From the NCBI GenBank assembly GCA_025757745.1, contig CP107217.1, forward strand, positions 620,001 to 684,000: a DNA stretch of 64,000 nt, given 5' to 3'. Shown piece by piece: positions 17,514-27,908 of this stretch. The notes beneath the pieces are model-generated. The model was not told the DNA's origin and made no database searches. It was given only the letters and a program-made list of their open reading frames with translations. Made by a program: the position numbers and the translations under genes. The first letter of the stretch is position 1. Each line of letters opens with the position of its first letter. The DNA comes from Coriobacteriaceae bacterium (GTDB taxonomy: Bacteria; Actinomycetota; Coriobacteriia; Coriobacteriales; Coriobacteriaceae).

Positions 17514-17894
17514 CTACTGCATGGTTTCGGGGGCTACGAGGTCGAGCATCTCGTGCAGCTTGTCGCGCGTGACGCCCAAGGCTTCGGCTTGGCTTGCCGC
17601 TTTCGCAAGCAGCTCTTCGATATGACAGAGCTGGTTTTCGCGCAAAAGCTCCTGGTTGCCCTCGGCGACAAAACAGCCCTTGCCCTGCACGGTGCAGATA
17701 AACCCGAGCTGCTCCAGGTCGGCGTAGGCGCGCTTGGTGGTGATGACGCTCACGCCAAGATCGCTCGCGAGTGAGCGGATGCTGGGGAGTTTGGCTCCCG
17801 CAGCGAGCGTGCCCGAAAGGATCTGGGCTTTGACCTGCGAGGTTATTTGCTCGTAGATGGGCTTGTCGCTCGAATTGGATAGGATAATGTCCAC
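17514..17894 (-). CDS. GntR-family regulator, YtrA type
   Basis: 126 aa. Winged helix of GntR type at residues 10-75 (PIYEQITSQVKAQILSG, then KLPSIRSLASDLGVS), with only a short helical tail, as in the YtrA subfamily, which represses ABC transporter operons. First gene of the operon; the ATPase gene starts 23 nt after it. A 34-bp inverted repeat overlapping the -10 region upstream (17922-17955) is the likely autoregulatory operator. Confidence 0.9.
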   Translation of the reverse strand: MDIILSNSSDKPIYEQITSQVKAQILSGTLAAGAKLPSIRSLASDLGVSVITTKRAYADLEQLGFICTVQGKGCFVAEGNQELLRENQLCHIEELLAKAASQAEALGVTRDKLHEMLDLVAPETMQ

Positions 17895-17921
17895 AGCGGC
17901 TCCTTAGCTGTTGGGCTACAC

Positions 17922-17972
17922 GTGTATATAACCGGTAAGCACAGTATATATACACTATGCACAGTTATGCAA
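17922..17972 (-). promoter_or_regulatory. Promoter and candidate GntR/YtrA operator
   Basis: On the minus strand: TTGCAT (17967-17972), 18-nt spacer, TATACT (17943-17948). Inverted repeat gtgtatata (17922-17930) and tatatacac (17947-17955) overlaps the -10 and start region, well placed for repression. Confidence 0.65.
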
Positions 17973-18008
17973 GAGGAAATGTGGGCTCGTCTGTCCCTTC
18001 GTTCGTTT

Positions 18009-18317
18009 GTCTCGATCTGTAACATCTGGAGCCGATTTTGGCAGTTAGATGTTACAGATTGAGACAGCCCCGACCTTCCTGCCTGTTTGTCTCAATCTGT
18101 AACACTTAGCCCCGATTTTGGCGGCTATCTGTTACAGATTGAGACATTGGTTGCCTGCCTGCTTGTTTATCTCAATCTGTAACAGGCAGAGGCTCAAAAC
18201 CCGTCTTTCTGTTACAGATTGAGACGGAGATTGAGACGGTGTTGGTCTTCCCAACCGTTTATCTCGATCTGTAACATCTGGAGTCGATTTTGGCGGCTAT
18301 CTGTTACAGATCGAGAT
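18009..18317. repeat. Array of four regularly spaced hairpins, GTCTCAATCTGTAACA family
   Basis: Four palindromic units. In each, a 16-nt arm (g/a-tctc-a/g-atctgtaaca) is followed after exactly 25 nt by its complement. Left arms begin at 18009, 18089, 18169 and 18261, so unit spacing is 80, 80 and 92 nt. Loops of units 1, 2 and 4 share cgattttggc; the loop of unit 3 looks inverted. The 560-nt gap between the GntR gene and prfC holds this array, the GntR promoter and, at 18402-18407, a TACAAT that may be the prfC -10. Confidence 0.85.
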
Positions 18318-18454
18318 AGTCCTTGAGACGGCTGCCCGGTGCACAGCGAGCTCGGCTGATGAATTTGTCCTGATAGGTGCCCTATGGCGGGATTTCGCGG
18401 CTACAATAGTGCGGTTACAACGACGTAATGCACTCAATGCAAGAAAGGATCCGC

Positions 18455-20068
<1,614 letters not shown>

Positions 20069-20168
20069 CGCATCGGCGCGGTGGACCTGCGGGGCTGCCG
20101 CGCCGTTTGCTTGCCTGATGCCGTGTGAGCGGCTATCATACCCACCGTCGTCTCAAGACCGGGGCGTC

Positions 20169-20218
20169 CGAGCAGTTCGGGTCCGATATCCTGCTCGTTA
20201 AACCTAAAACCAAAGGAG
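20169..20218 (+). promoter_or_regulatory. Structured leader of the YhhQ-like transporter gene, possible preQ1-type riboswitch
   Basis: A 7-bp stem cgagcag/ctgctcg (20169-20175, 20191-20197) with a 15-nt loop containing tcc, then an A-rich tail and the ribosome site aaaggag (20212-20218). A small stem-loop, an A-rich tail and a loop able to pair with the Shine-Dalgarno match the plan of class I preQ1 riboswitches, and the downstream gene is of the queuosine-precursor transporter family. The loop does not clearly match the consensus, so this is tentative. Confidence 0.35.
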
Positions 20219-20224
20219 TACATA

Positions 20225-20947
20225 ATGATCAAGAAGGTCATGGAGGACTACAAGGTCCTGTTGCGGAGCATTCCCGCGGCAACGGTTTCGCTGTTTTTCG
20301 TGAGCGTCATCATGATGAACCTGCTGGCCAACAAAGAGCTTATCAGCCTGCCGTATCTGGCACTCGATTGCGGCTTTGTGGTGAGCTGGGTTTCGTTTTT
20401 GTGCCAGGACATGATCTGCAAGCGCTTTGGCGCCAAGGCATCCATCAAAATCTCTATCCTCGCGCTGCTGGTTAATCTGGCCGTGAGCCTGTGCTTTTGG
20501 GCATGCTCGCTCACGCCCGGCATGTGGGGCGCCTACTACGACACGGGTATGATCGAGGTCAACACCGCCCTTAACGCCACCATCGGCGGCACCTGGTACG
20601 TGGTGCTTGGCTCTTCGCTGGCAATGCTCGTTTCTGCCGTGGTTAACTCCACGCTCAACCAGTCGCTCGGCCGTATGCTCAAAAAGAATAACTTTGCGAG
20701 CTTTGCCTTCCGCTCCTATGTGTCCACGGGCGTTGGCCAGTTTATCGACAACCTGGTCTTTGCCATTGTGGTGAGCCACACGTTCTTTGGCTGGACCTGG
20801 GTGCAGGTCCTTATGTGCTCGCTGACCGGCGCTGTTGCCGAGCTGCTGTGTGAGGTCTTCCTGAGCCCCGTGGGCTACAAGGTCGTGCGTGGCTGGGAGC
20901 GCGAGAATGTGGGCGCCGAGTACCTCGAGCGCCACGCAACCGCCTAA
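20225..20947 (+). CDS. VUT/YhhQ family queuosine precursor transporter
   Basis: 240 aa, six or seven hydrophobic helices, DUF165-like. Characteristic stretches are NLLANKELIS near the N-terminus, DCGFVVSW, and GQFIDNLVF in the fifth helix. Members import queuosine precursors such as preQ0/preQ1 for tRNA modification. Strong AAAGGAG start. The SDR gene starts 9 nt downstream, so they share a transcript. No other queuosine gene is in the window. Confidence 0.8.
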   Translation: MIKKVMEDYKVLLRSIPAATVSLFFVSVIMMNLLANKELISLPYLALDCGFVVSWVSFLCQDMICKRFGAKASIKISILALLVNLAVSLCFWACSLTPGMWGAYYDTGMIEVNTALNATIGGTWYVVLGSSLAMLVSAVVNSTLNQSLGRMLKKNNFASFAFRSYVSTGVGQFIDNLVFAIVVSHTFFGWTWVQVLMCSLTGAVAELLCEVFLSPVGYKVVRGWERENVGAEYLERHATA

Positions 20948-20956
20948 GGAGCAGAT

Positions 20957-21637
20957 ATGCGGGTTTTGATCACGGGCGCTTCGGGCGGTATCGGAGTCGC
21001 GTGCGTGCAGCGCTTTTTGGACGAGGGCCACGAGGTCGTGGGCTTTGATCTGCTGCCGGCGGCGATCGAACACGAGCGCTACCGCCATCTGATCGTTGAT
21101 GTCCGCGAGCCGGACTCGTTTCCAGGCGAGCTTGAACCCCAGGTAATCGTGAACGTTGCCGGTACACAGGATTCGGCCGACGATATTGCCGCCAACCTGT
21201 GCGGCACCATCAACGTGACCGAGCGCTATGCCTTTGTAGGGGAGGGGCTTGCCGCCAAGCCGGCGCCGGCCATTACATCCGTGGTCAATGTGGGGTCGGC
21301 GAGCGGGCATACGGGATCGGAGTTTCCCGCCTATGCCGCCAGCAAGGGCGGCGTTATCGCCTACACCAAGAACCTTGCAAACCGCCTGGCGCCGCAGGCC
21401 ATCGCCAACAGCGTGGACCCGGGCGGCGTTATCACGTCGCTCAACCGTTGCGTGATGGAAGACGAACACCTGTGGAACCAGATTATGGAGCTCACGCCGC
21501 TTAAACGCTGGGCCACCGCCCAAGAGATCGCCGAGTGGATCTACTTTGTGGGCGTGACCAACCGGTTTATGACCGGGCAGAGCCTGCTGATCGATGGCGG
21601 CGAGGCCGGCCGCACACAGTTTATCTGGCCCGAGTAA
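20957..21637 (+). CDS. Short-chain dehydrogenase/reductase
   Basis: 226 aa. GASGGIG at residues 7-13 binds the nucleotide; NVAG near 66, catalytic Ser in NVGSASG, and YAASKGG with the catalytic Tyr and Lys. The Asp in GFDLL suggests NAD(H) preference. C-terminal GQSLLIDGGE is usual for classical SDRs. Follows the transporter gene by 9 nt. Substrate unknown. Ends at an intrinsic terminator. Confidence 0.9.
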   Translation: MRVLITGASGGIGVACVQRFLDEGHEVVGFDLLPAAIEHERYRHLIVDVREPDSFPGELEPQVIVNVAGTQDSADDIAANLCGTINVTERYAFVGEGLAAKPAPAITSVVNVGSASGHTGSEFPAYAASKGGVIAYTKNLANRLAPQAIANSVDPGGVITSLNRCVMEDEHLWNQIMELTPLKRWATAQEIAEWIYFVGVTNRFMTGQSLLIDGGEAGRTQFIWPE

Positions 21638-21641
21638 CAAG

Positions 21642-21679
21642 ACGCGCCCGATGGCAAGATTGCCGTCGGGCGCGTTTTT
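21642..21679 (+). terminator. Intrinsic terminator after the SDR gene
   Basis: Arms acgcgcccgatggca and tgccgtcgggcgcgt, loop agat, followed by T-run. Ends the VUT-SDR transcript just before the surface operon. Confidence 0.9.
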
Positions 21680-21749
21680 ATGTCACTCATAGGTAACTTT
21701 TGCGGAGCATCATTTCTGTAACGTGCTTTTGAGCTGGTAGAATGAGCCT

Positions 21750-23414
21750 TTGAATAAAAAAGGGGGCATATTGGGGCTGTTCGGTTCACACGAGAAGCGC
21801 GACGCGGACCGAGCGCGTCGGCTGTTTGAAGAGGCGCTTGCGCAGCAAGGGCCCAACGTTGCTCTGGTCTTGCGCGCCAACGACTGCCTTCCGCTCTATA
21901 TCACCCCAAATTTCGAACGCGTATTTGGCGTGTCGTCCGAGCGTATCGGCGACGACATCGAGACACTATACCGCTTTATCCCCAATAGCGACCGCGTTCG
22001 CATGCAGCGACAGGTGAGGGACTGGGACCATGTGACCCCGCTGAACCTCCTGTGCTCCTACCATGCGCCCCATGGAGCAAAATCGCAGCTCAGCATAAGG
22101 TTTACGATTTCGCTCATACAGAACGGCACCCAGTACCTGGTTTCTGCAGTCGATGTAACGGCCGAAAACGAGCGCATCGCCAAGGCGGAGGCCGAGCGCG
22201 ATCGCGCCGTCGAGACCGCCAACGCGCGCACGGACTATATGAACCAGATGAGCCACGAGATCCGCACGCCGCTCAATGGCATCGAGGGCATGATTTCGCT
22301 TGCTCGCGAGCACCATGCGGATGAGTCTCGCCTGATGGATGACTTGTCTCGCGCCTCGCAGCTTTCGGCCTATTTGCTTTCGCTTATCAACGACATGCTT
22401 GACATGAGCCGCCTCAACAGCGGGCGCGTGCGCATTGACGATGCACCGTTTGATTTGCGTCTGTTTGCCGACGAGATTGAACGCATGTTTACCTCGCAGG
22501 CAGCCGACAAGGGGCTTGCGTACTCGGTCAATCTGGAGGACTGCGAAAACGTCTTTGTCGTGGGCGATCGCATGCGCCTATCGCAGGTCGTCATCAACTT
22601 TATCTCCAACGCGGTCAAGTTTACCGAGCGGGGCGGCAGCGTTACCGTAACCCTGCGCGAGATGTACCGGACAGACGACGGCGTGAGTTATATGCTGCGC
22701 GTGCGCGACACGGGCAAGGGCATGGACCCGCGCTACATCAGCAAGATCTTTAAGCCGTTTGAGCAGGAGGACCGCACCATTGCGCGCCGCTACGGCGGAA
22801 CGGGCTTGGGTATGGCCATCACGAGCGCGCTCGTCGACCTGATGGGCGGCGAGATCGTCGTCGATACCGAGCCTGGTCGCGGTTCGACGTTTTCGGCCTA
22901 CATCCCGCTGCGACTTGCCACGCCGGAGCAGGTCGAGGAGCTCAAGCTTAAGGAGCAGACGCTCGAGACGGCGCTCGATTCCATGGGGTCGTCGTTTACC
23001 TACCAGTTTGAGGACAAGCGATTCCTGCTGGCGGAGGATAACGAAATCAATGCCATGATCGTGATTGAGCTGCTGGCAAGACGAGGCGCGGCGGTTGATC
23101 GCGCCGAGAACGGCCAAGCGGTCGTTGAGCGATTCCGGAGCATGCCCGTGGGCACGTACGATGCGATCCTCATGGATATTCAGATGCCCGTGCTGAACGG
23201 CTGGGAAGCGGCGGAACGGATTCGAGGGCTCGATCGTGAGGACGCCGGCGCCATTCCCATCATTGCGCTTTCTGCCAATGACTACACCGAGGACGTTGAG
23301 CGCTCGCGCAGTGTGGGCATGAACGGACATGTGGGCAAGCCCATCGATCTGAACGTTTTGAAAGCACAGCTGGCGGCCGCGACGGCCGAGGCAGCTTACC
23401 GAGGAAATGAGTAA
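21750..23414 (+). CDS. Cytoplasmic hybrid histidine kinase with PAS-like input and receiver
   Basis: 554 aa from TTG 21750; TTG 21771 with agggggc just upstream is an equally good start. No membrane helix. PAS-like region about residues 30-140 (LPLYITPNFERVFGV), HisKA with SHEIRTPLNG, HATPase with NFISNAVKF, DTGKGM and GTGLGMA, and a receiver with LLAEDNEIN and ILMDIQMP. First gene of an operon: the MoxR GTG start is 2 nt after its stop. It has no output domain, and a cytoplasmic signalling kinase leading a surface-protein operon is unusual. Confidence 0.9.
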   Translation: MNKKGGILGLFGSHEKRDADRARRLFEEALAQQGPNVALVLRANDCLPLYITPNFERVFGVSSERIGDDIETLYRFIPNSDRVRMQRQVRDWDHVTPLNLLCSYHAPHGAKSQLSIRFTISLIQNGTQYLVSAVDVTAENERIAKAEAERDRAVETANARTDYMNQMSHEIRTPLNGIEGMISLAREHHADESRLMDDLSRASQLSAYLLSLINDMLDMSRLNSGRVRIDDAPFDLRLFADEIERMFTSQAADKGLAYSVNLEDCENVFVVGDRMRLSQVVINFISNAVKFTERGGSVTVTLREMYRTDDGVSYMLRVRDTGKGMDPRYISKIFKPFEQEDRTIARRYGGTGLGMAITSALVDLMGGEIVVDTEPGRGSTFSAYIPLRLATPEQVEELKLKEQTLETALDSMGSSFTYQFEDKRFLLAEDNEINAMIVIELLARRGAAVDRAENGQAVVERFRSMPVGTYDAILMDIQMPVLNGWEAAERIRGLDREDAGAIPIIALSANDYTEDVERSRSVGMNGHVGKPIDLNVLKAQLAAATAEAAYRGNE

Positions 23415-23416
23415 CC

Positions 23417-24370
23417 GTGATTGTCGAACAGTCCAACAGCATCATCAATGAAGTGAGCCGCGCCCTGCTGGGCAAGCGCGATGTGATCGAGAAAGCTCTC
23501 ATGGCCATCTATGCCGGCGGCCACATCCTGCTGGAGGATGTGCCCGGTACCGGCAAGACGACGCTGGCCCTGGCTCTTTCGCGTGCACTGGGTCTGGACT
23601 TTAAGCGCGTGCAATTTACGCCCGATACGCTGCCCTCGGACATTACGGGCTTTACGATGTTCGACCGCGACGCCGGCGTGTTTCGCTTTGTGTGGGGCGC
23701 CGTCAACTGCAACATGCTGCTGGGCGACGAGATCAACCGTACCAGCGCAAAGACGCAGTCGGCCCTGCTCGAGGTTATGGAAGAACGCGCGGTGACGATT
23801 GATGGGCAGACGCATCAGGTCCCGCGTCCCTTCGTGTGTATCGCAACCGAGAACCCGGTGGGCTCGGCGGGCACTCAGCCGCTGCCCGATAGCCAGCTCG
23901 ACCGCTTTATGGTTCGCCTGTCCGTTGGCTATCCGTCGCGCCAGGACCAGATCGATATCCTCAAGGCCCGTCGCTATGCCAACCCGCTCGACGACATCAA
24001 GCCCATGGTTGCCTGCGATGACCTGCTCGATATCCAAAACTACCTGGGCAATGTACAGGTTGCCGACACGGTGCTGGATTATATCGTGCGCCTGTGCGAG
24101 GAGACCCGCAATGACGACCTTGTTGAGCTGGGCGTGAGTCCCCGTGGCATCATCGCGCTCACTCGCATGGCGCGCGCCTGCGCATTGATTCGCGAGCGCG
24201 ACTATGTGGTGCCCGAGGACGTGCGCGAGGTGTTTAAGGTCGTCTGCATCCACCGTCTCGTTTTGCGCCCCCAGGCCCGTATCGAATCGATTACCGCCGA
24301 GGACGTTCTCGATCGCATCCTCGCCACCGTTCCCGCCCCGTCCATGGGCCAGGCTCGCGGCCGCTCGTAG
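23417..24370 (+). CDS. MoxR-family AAA+ ATPase
   Basis: 317 aa, GTG start 2 nt after the kinase stop. Walker A LEDVPGTGKTT, Walker B LLGDEINR, and sensor motif ATENPVGSAGTQPLPDSQ (split by a loop), all typical of MoxR. C-terminal AAA lid present (GVSPRGIIALTRMARA). MoxR proteins act as chaperones for partner complexes and are usually encoded with DUF58 and transglutaminase-like proteins, as here. Confidence 0.93.
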   Translation: MIVEQSNSIINEVSRALLGKRDVIEKALMAIYAGGHILLEDVPGTGKTTLALALSRALGLDFKRVQFTPDTLPSDITGFTMFDRDAGVFRFVWGAVNCNMLLGDEINRTSAKTQSALLEVMEERAVTIDGQTHQVPRPFVCIATENPVGSAGTQPLPDSQLDRFMVRLSVGYPSRQDQIDILKARRYANPLDDIKPMVACDDLLDIQNYLGNVQVADTVLDYIVRLCEETRNDDLVELGVSPRGIIALTRMARACALIRERDYVVPEDVREVFKVVCIHRLVLRPQARIESITAEDVLDRILATVPAPSMGQARGRS

Positions 24371-24405
24371 CGGCTCGTTTGCCTTGTGCGCCCTACGCTA
24401 CGTCC

Positions 24406-25578
24406 ATGATTGCCAACAAGATTACCTATATCGTGTCCGTCGCGCTCCTGCTTGCCGCGTTCGTGTTTACCGCCAATGCGGCTGCGCTTGCTGCTGCCGC
24501 GGCGTTGATCGCCATGCCCGTGGTCACGGTGGCGGCGTGCCGCTCAAGCGTCGCCTTGCTCAAGCTTGGCTTTGAGCTTTCCCGGTCGTGTGTCGTAAAC
24601 GCACCGCTTGCATTGCACATCACGCTCGACCGCCCGCTTATGTTTCGCGGTCGCATGGAGCTGTCGTTTTCGGTGTACAACCAGCTGACGGGAACGCGGA
24701 CGGTCCGTTCCGTAAGCCTTGCCCCCGCGATGGGTAGGCCCGCCTTGTTTGAGCTAGAGCTCGATTCGACCGTTTGTGGCGCGCACACCATTACCCTTGA
24801 TACCGCGCGCCTGGTCGATGAGATGGGCTTTACGTCGCTTGCTCTGGAGGACGCCGACTTTAACGGGTTGTTTACGGTCTATCCCGAAGTGCTCGACATC
24901 CAGGTCGATCCTCGCCAAAGTGCTTCTGCCGGTCTTGAGGGCACGAGCTATGATCCCCATCGAAGCGGCCAGGACGCCTCCGAGGTCTTTGACGTGAGGC
25001 CCTATCACGAGGGCGATGCGGTCAAGTCGATCCACTGGAAGCTGTCGACGCGCTTTGACGACGTGCTGGTGCGCGAGGCCTCACGCCCCCAAGACCACAC
25101 GATCGCCGTCTTGTTCGGTGCGTTTGCGTGCGATTTTGAGCACTCAAGCCGCCCCGAGCTTCTTTCTGCGGTACTGAGCTTTACCGCGTCGATATCGCTG
25201 GCGCTTATGCGTCAGGGATACCATCATATGGTCGTAGCTGTCCCCGAAGGCCCCCTGGCTGCCTATCCCGTCGATGACCGACGTGGTTTTAATAAGATGC
25301 TCGATGCTTTGACGGCAACGCCGCTTGGCCCTGCCCATCCAACATCAAACGAGCAGTATGCCAAGCTTATGGCGGCACGGGGCATTAGCAAAACGGTGCT
25401 GGTGACGTTGGGTGTCGATGAGCAGGTCTATATCGATTTGGGCCGTCTGACCGATCTGTCGGTGCTCCATGTGTCGGATTCAGTCGAGTCGTATAGCATC
25501 GAGCGCGGCGCCAACTACTCCATCACCCATTGCCCGGTATCGAGCGATTCGGCTCGTATCAAGAGTCTGGAGCTCTAG
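24406..25578 (+). CDS. DUF58 domain protein, MoxR partner
   Basis: 390 aa from ATG 24406; an upstream TTG at 24379 is in frame but has no ribosome site. Two N-terminal membrane helices (residues about 5-45), then a beta-rich domain, then the DUF58 core with RPYHEGDAVKSIHWKLS near residue 205. The C-terminal part is a von Willebrand A-like fold. Its stop is 1 nt before the transglutaminase-like start, which implies coupled translation. Works with MoxR on an envelope-associated process. Confidence 0.9.
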   Translation: MIANKITYIVSVALLLAAFVFTANAAALAAAAALIAMPVVTVAACRSSVALLKLGFELSRSCVVNAPLALHITLDRPLMFRGRMELSFSVYNQLTGTRTVRSVSLAPAMGRPALFELELDSTVCGAHTITLDTARLVDEMGFTSLALEDADFNGLFTVYPEVLDIQVDPRQSASAGLEGTSYDPHRSGQDASEVFDVRPYHEGDAVKSIHWKLSTRFDDVLVREASRPQDHTIAVLFGAFACDFEHSSRPELLSAVLSFTASISLALMRQGYHHMVVAVPEGPLAAYPVDDRRGFNKMLDALTATPLGPAHPTSNEQYAKLMAARGISKTVLVTLGVDEQVYIDLGRLTDLSVLHVSDSVESYSIERGANYSITHCPVSSDSARIKSLEL

Positions 25579-25579
25579 C

Positions 25580-27892
25580 ATGGACTTTGTGACTCTTACC
25601 TCGACGGAGCGCGTCGCTTCGAACGGCCGCGTTGTCGCCGTGTTCCTGTCGGTGGCTCCCGCGGTTTTACTGTCTGCAAGCTTCTCCTGCGCGATTGCCG
25701 GGTGCCTGAGTGCAACGTGCATGGGGGTCATGCTTACCGTCGCCGCTGGCGTGGCTGTTGTACTGGGCGCTTTGGGCACCTCAATGACTTCGAAAAAGAC
25801 TCCCTTCTGGATCGCCTTGGCCGCGGCGTTCGTGGCGCTTGCATGCGCACTCTTGGTTCCTTCGGCGCGCTGGGGCTTCTATGCCTGCGTCAATGCCGTA
25901 ATCGCTCGTATCAATTCAATCTGTGAGCTGTATATTCCTTTGGTGGCAGATGCTGGCACGCTGTGTGAAGCTGTGCCGCTGGCAGTGCTCGCCGGTGTGT
26001 TTGCCGGCTCATTTGGTTGGCTTTTTGCCAACTTGAGCGTCTCGTGGCCCACGCTCTTAATCGTCGTTATTTGCGGCGCTGATTCTATGATATTGCAGCT
26101 CGGTGATTGCACGATGTCTATGACGCTCGGCGTTGCGGGCTGGCTTGTCCAGTGCCGTGCTCGCGAGTTGCGGGGCTCTACGGTAGGTTTATCCCAGGTC
26201 CTTGTCGGCCTTGGCGGTCTCTGTGCCGCATGTGGCGTTCTCTTTGTGCTGACTGGCTCCCTTGTGCAGCCTCTTCCCGAGTTGTCCGCCATGTCGGCGT
26301 CTGCCGTCAAGGCAGTCCAGAGCCTCCGATTTGGGGACGATACGCTGCCCGAGGGCGACCTTTCGCAAGCGGCGGACATGAACGAAGGAGACTCCACAAC
26401 GCTGTCGCTTACTGCCAACAAGACGCTTGATGACGATCTGCTCATGAAGGGTTTTGTGGGCACGACGTTTGACGGCGTGTCGTGGGGACGCGGCGACTGG
26501 ATGTCCTACGAGGGCGAATGGTCCGGCATGCGTGCGTGGCTGCACCAGAACGGTTTGACGGTAGCCGAGCAACGCGCCGCGTTTGATGCCGAGGCCGAGC
26601 GTGAGGACGGCGAGCCTGTCGAGACGGTTGAGATTTCGGTCTACGCCTCGGGCGCCAACCGCCGATACGCCTATGCTCCCTATACGCTGCGCTCGCTGAG
26701 CGGTACCGCTGCGATGTTGACGAGCTCGACGATGCTCAGCACGGACCTGTTGCCGTCTAAGGCATATAGCCTGGTCGTCGATAACGTGTCGATGGACGAC
26801 GTCATTGCAGATTCAAGCTGGTTGGCATCCTCCGAGAGCGATTACGCAAAAAGCGAGCGGGTGTACGCCGCCTTTGTCCGCGATAAATACCTGGACGTTC
26901 GCGAGGAGGAGCGGGATGCAGTCGATGCATACCTGTTCTCGAGCGACAGCTGGGATGCTCAGGCGAATGTTTCGGATGCAGCCGTGATCAGTCGCGTTCG
27001 CACGATGATGGCTTCGCTTGCGGGGCAGACGGATAACCCGCCAGCCTATACCGGGGCGACGTCGTTTGTCGCGTGGTTCTTAGGCTCGGCGCACGAGGGC
27101 AACTCTGCCTACTTTGCCACGGCGGCAACGCTCGCGTTTCGATCTCAGGGAATCCCCGCGCGCTATGTCGAGGGCTATCGGGCGGCTGACAATCGGCTTG
27201 CCGCTGCCGTCGACGCGGGCGTGCCGCTGGACTTGACGGCTGCCGATGCACACGCGTGGACCGAGATCTACCTCGACGGGCAGGGATGGACGCCCGTCGA
27301 GGTCACCCCTGGGTACTATAGCCAGACGCTCGATGCCGATAAAATTATCGACGTGGGCGAGGCGTGGAGCAGCGGCGCCGACGATAAGACGCTCGATGTG
27401 GGCTCGGTCGCTGGTCGGGGCGAGGATAAGCATCGCGAGGATGTGCCGGTGTCGCACAGCATCCCTGTTGCGGCCAAAGTCGGAGTCGGTTTGACCGGCG
27501 CGGTGATTGCCGTCCTGCTCGCCCTGTTCGTTCGCAGGTTCGTCTTGCGCGTTTTGCGCACGCGAGCCATCGAGAACGATGAGCAGGATATATGTGTGCC
27601 GGCACTCTACGGCTATCTTGCCCTGGTGATGAAGCAAAGCGGCGTGGACGCCTTCGACGAGACCAAGCCGCTCGATTGCCTGGATGCCTTTGCCACGGCG
27701 TTCCCCGAGATTGACCCGTGGGAATACCGCCGAGCGATTCAGCTCCATCAGGCCTATGCGTTTGGTGGCCGCCAGCTTAAACCGAACGAGTTGCGTACGC
27801 TCCGTCGTCTTACCGAGCGCCTGCATCGAAGCATGCCAGCGCCTCAAAATGTTATTGAACGCTTCCGTCGCTACATGCTGTACGCGTTGTAA
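25580..27892 (+). CDS. Membrane-bound transglutaminase-like protein, probable pseudoenzyme
   Basis: 770 aa. ATG 25580 immediately follows the DUF58 stop; the frame open from 25469 overlaps that gene. Five or six membrane helices (residues about 15-225), an extracytoplasmic region with a transglutaminase core at about 490-590, another membrane helix near 635-655, and a cytoplasmic helical tail like DUF4129. In the core, the position of the nucleophilic Cys (usually G-x-C-x-x-F/Y-A) reads EGNSAYFA with Ser509; His558 is kept in DAHAW; the usual Asp in the W-x-P-x-D-P-T motif is Glu574 (TPVEVTPG). Catalysis is doubtful. It may bind or scaffold the LRR protein encoded next. Confidence 0.88.
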   Translation: MDFVTLTSTERVASNGRVVAVFLSVAPAVLLSASFSCAIAGCLSATCMGVMLTVAAGVAVVLGALGTSMTSKKTPFWIALAAAFVALACALLVPSARWGFYACVNAVIARINSICELYIPLVADAGTLCEAVPLAVLAGVFAGSFGWLFANLSVSWPTLLIVVICGADSMILQLGDCTMSMTLGVAGWLVQCRARELRGSTVGLSQVLVGLGGLCAACGVLFVLTGSLVQPLPELSAMSASAVKAVQSLRFGDDTLPEGDLSQAADMNEGDSTTLSLTANKTLDDDLLMKGFVGTTFDGVSWGRGDWMSYEGEWSGMRAWLHQNGLTVAEQRAAFDAEAEREDGEPVETVEISVYASGANRRYAYAPYTLRSLSGTAAMLTSSTMLSTDLLPSKAYSLVVDNVSMDDVIADSSWLASSESDYAKSERVYAAFVRDKYLDVREEERDAVDAYLFSSDSWDAQANVSDAAVISRVRTMMASLAGQTDNPPAYTGATSFVAWFLGSAHEGNSAYFATAATLAFRSQGIPARYVEGYRAADNRLAAAVDAGVPLDLTAADAHAWTEIYLDGQGWTPVEVTPGYYSQTLDADKIIDVGEAWSSGADDKTLDVGSVAGRGEDKHREDVPVSHSIPVAAKVGVGLTGAVIAVLLALFVRRFVLRVLRTRAIENDEQDICVPALYGYLALVMKQSGVDAFDETKPLDCLDAFATAFPEIDPWEYRRAIQLHQAYAFGGRQLKPNELRTLRRLTERLHRSMPAPQNVIERFRRYMLYAL

Positions 27893-27908
27893 AGGGAGTA
27901 GGTCTTAC

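Noticed and set aside
17491..17955. N-terminal extension of the ABC ATPase
   Set aside because: It is out-of-frame reading of the GntR gene; ATG 17490 starts the real domain.
18009..18317. CRISPR array
   Set aside because: The repeated parts are inverted pairs, the would-be spacers share sequence (cgattttggc) and there are no cas genes.
20204..21640. 478-aa open frame on the minus strand
   Set aside because: Opposite the transporter and SDR genes, which both have motifs and ribosome sites.
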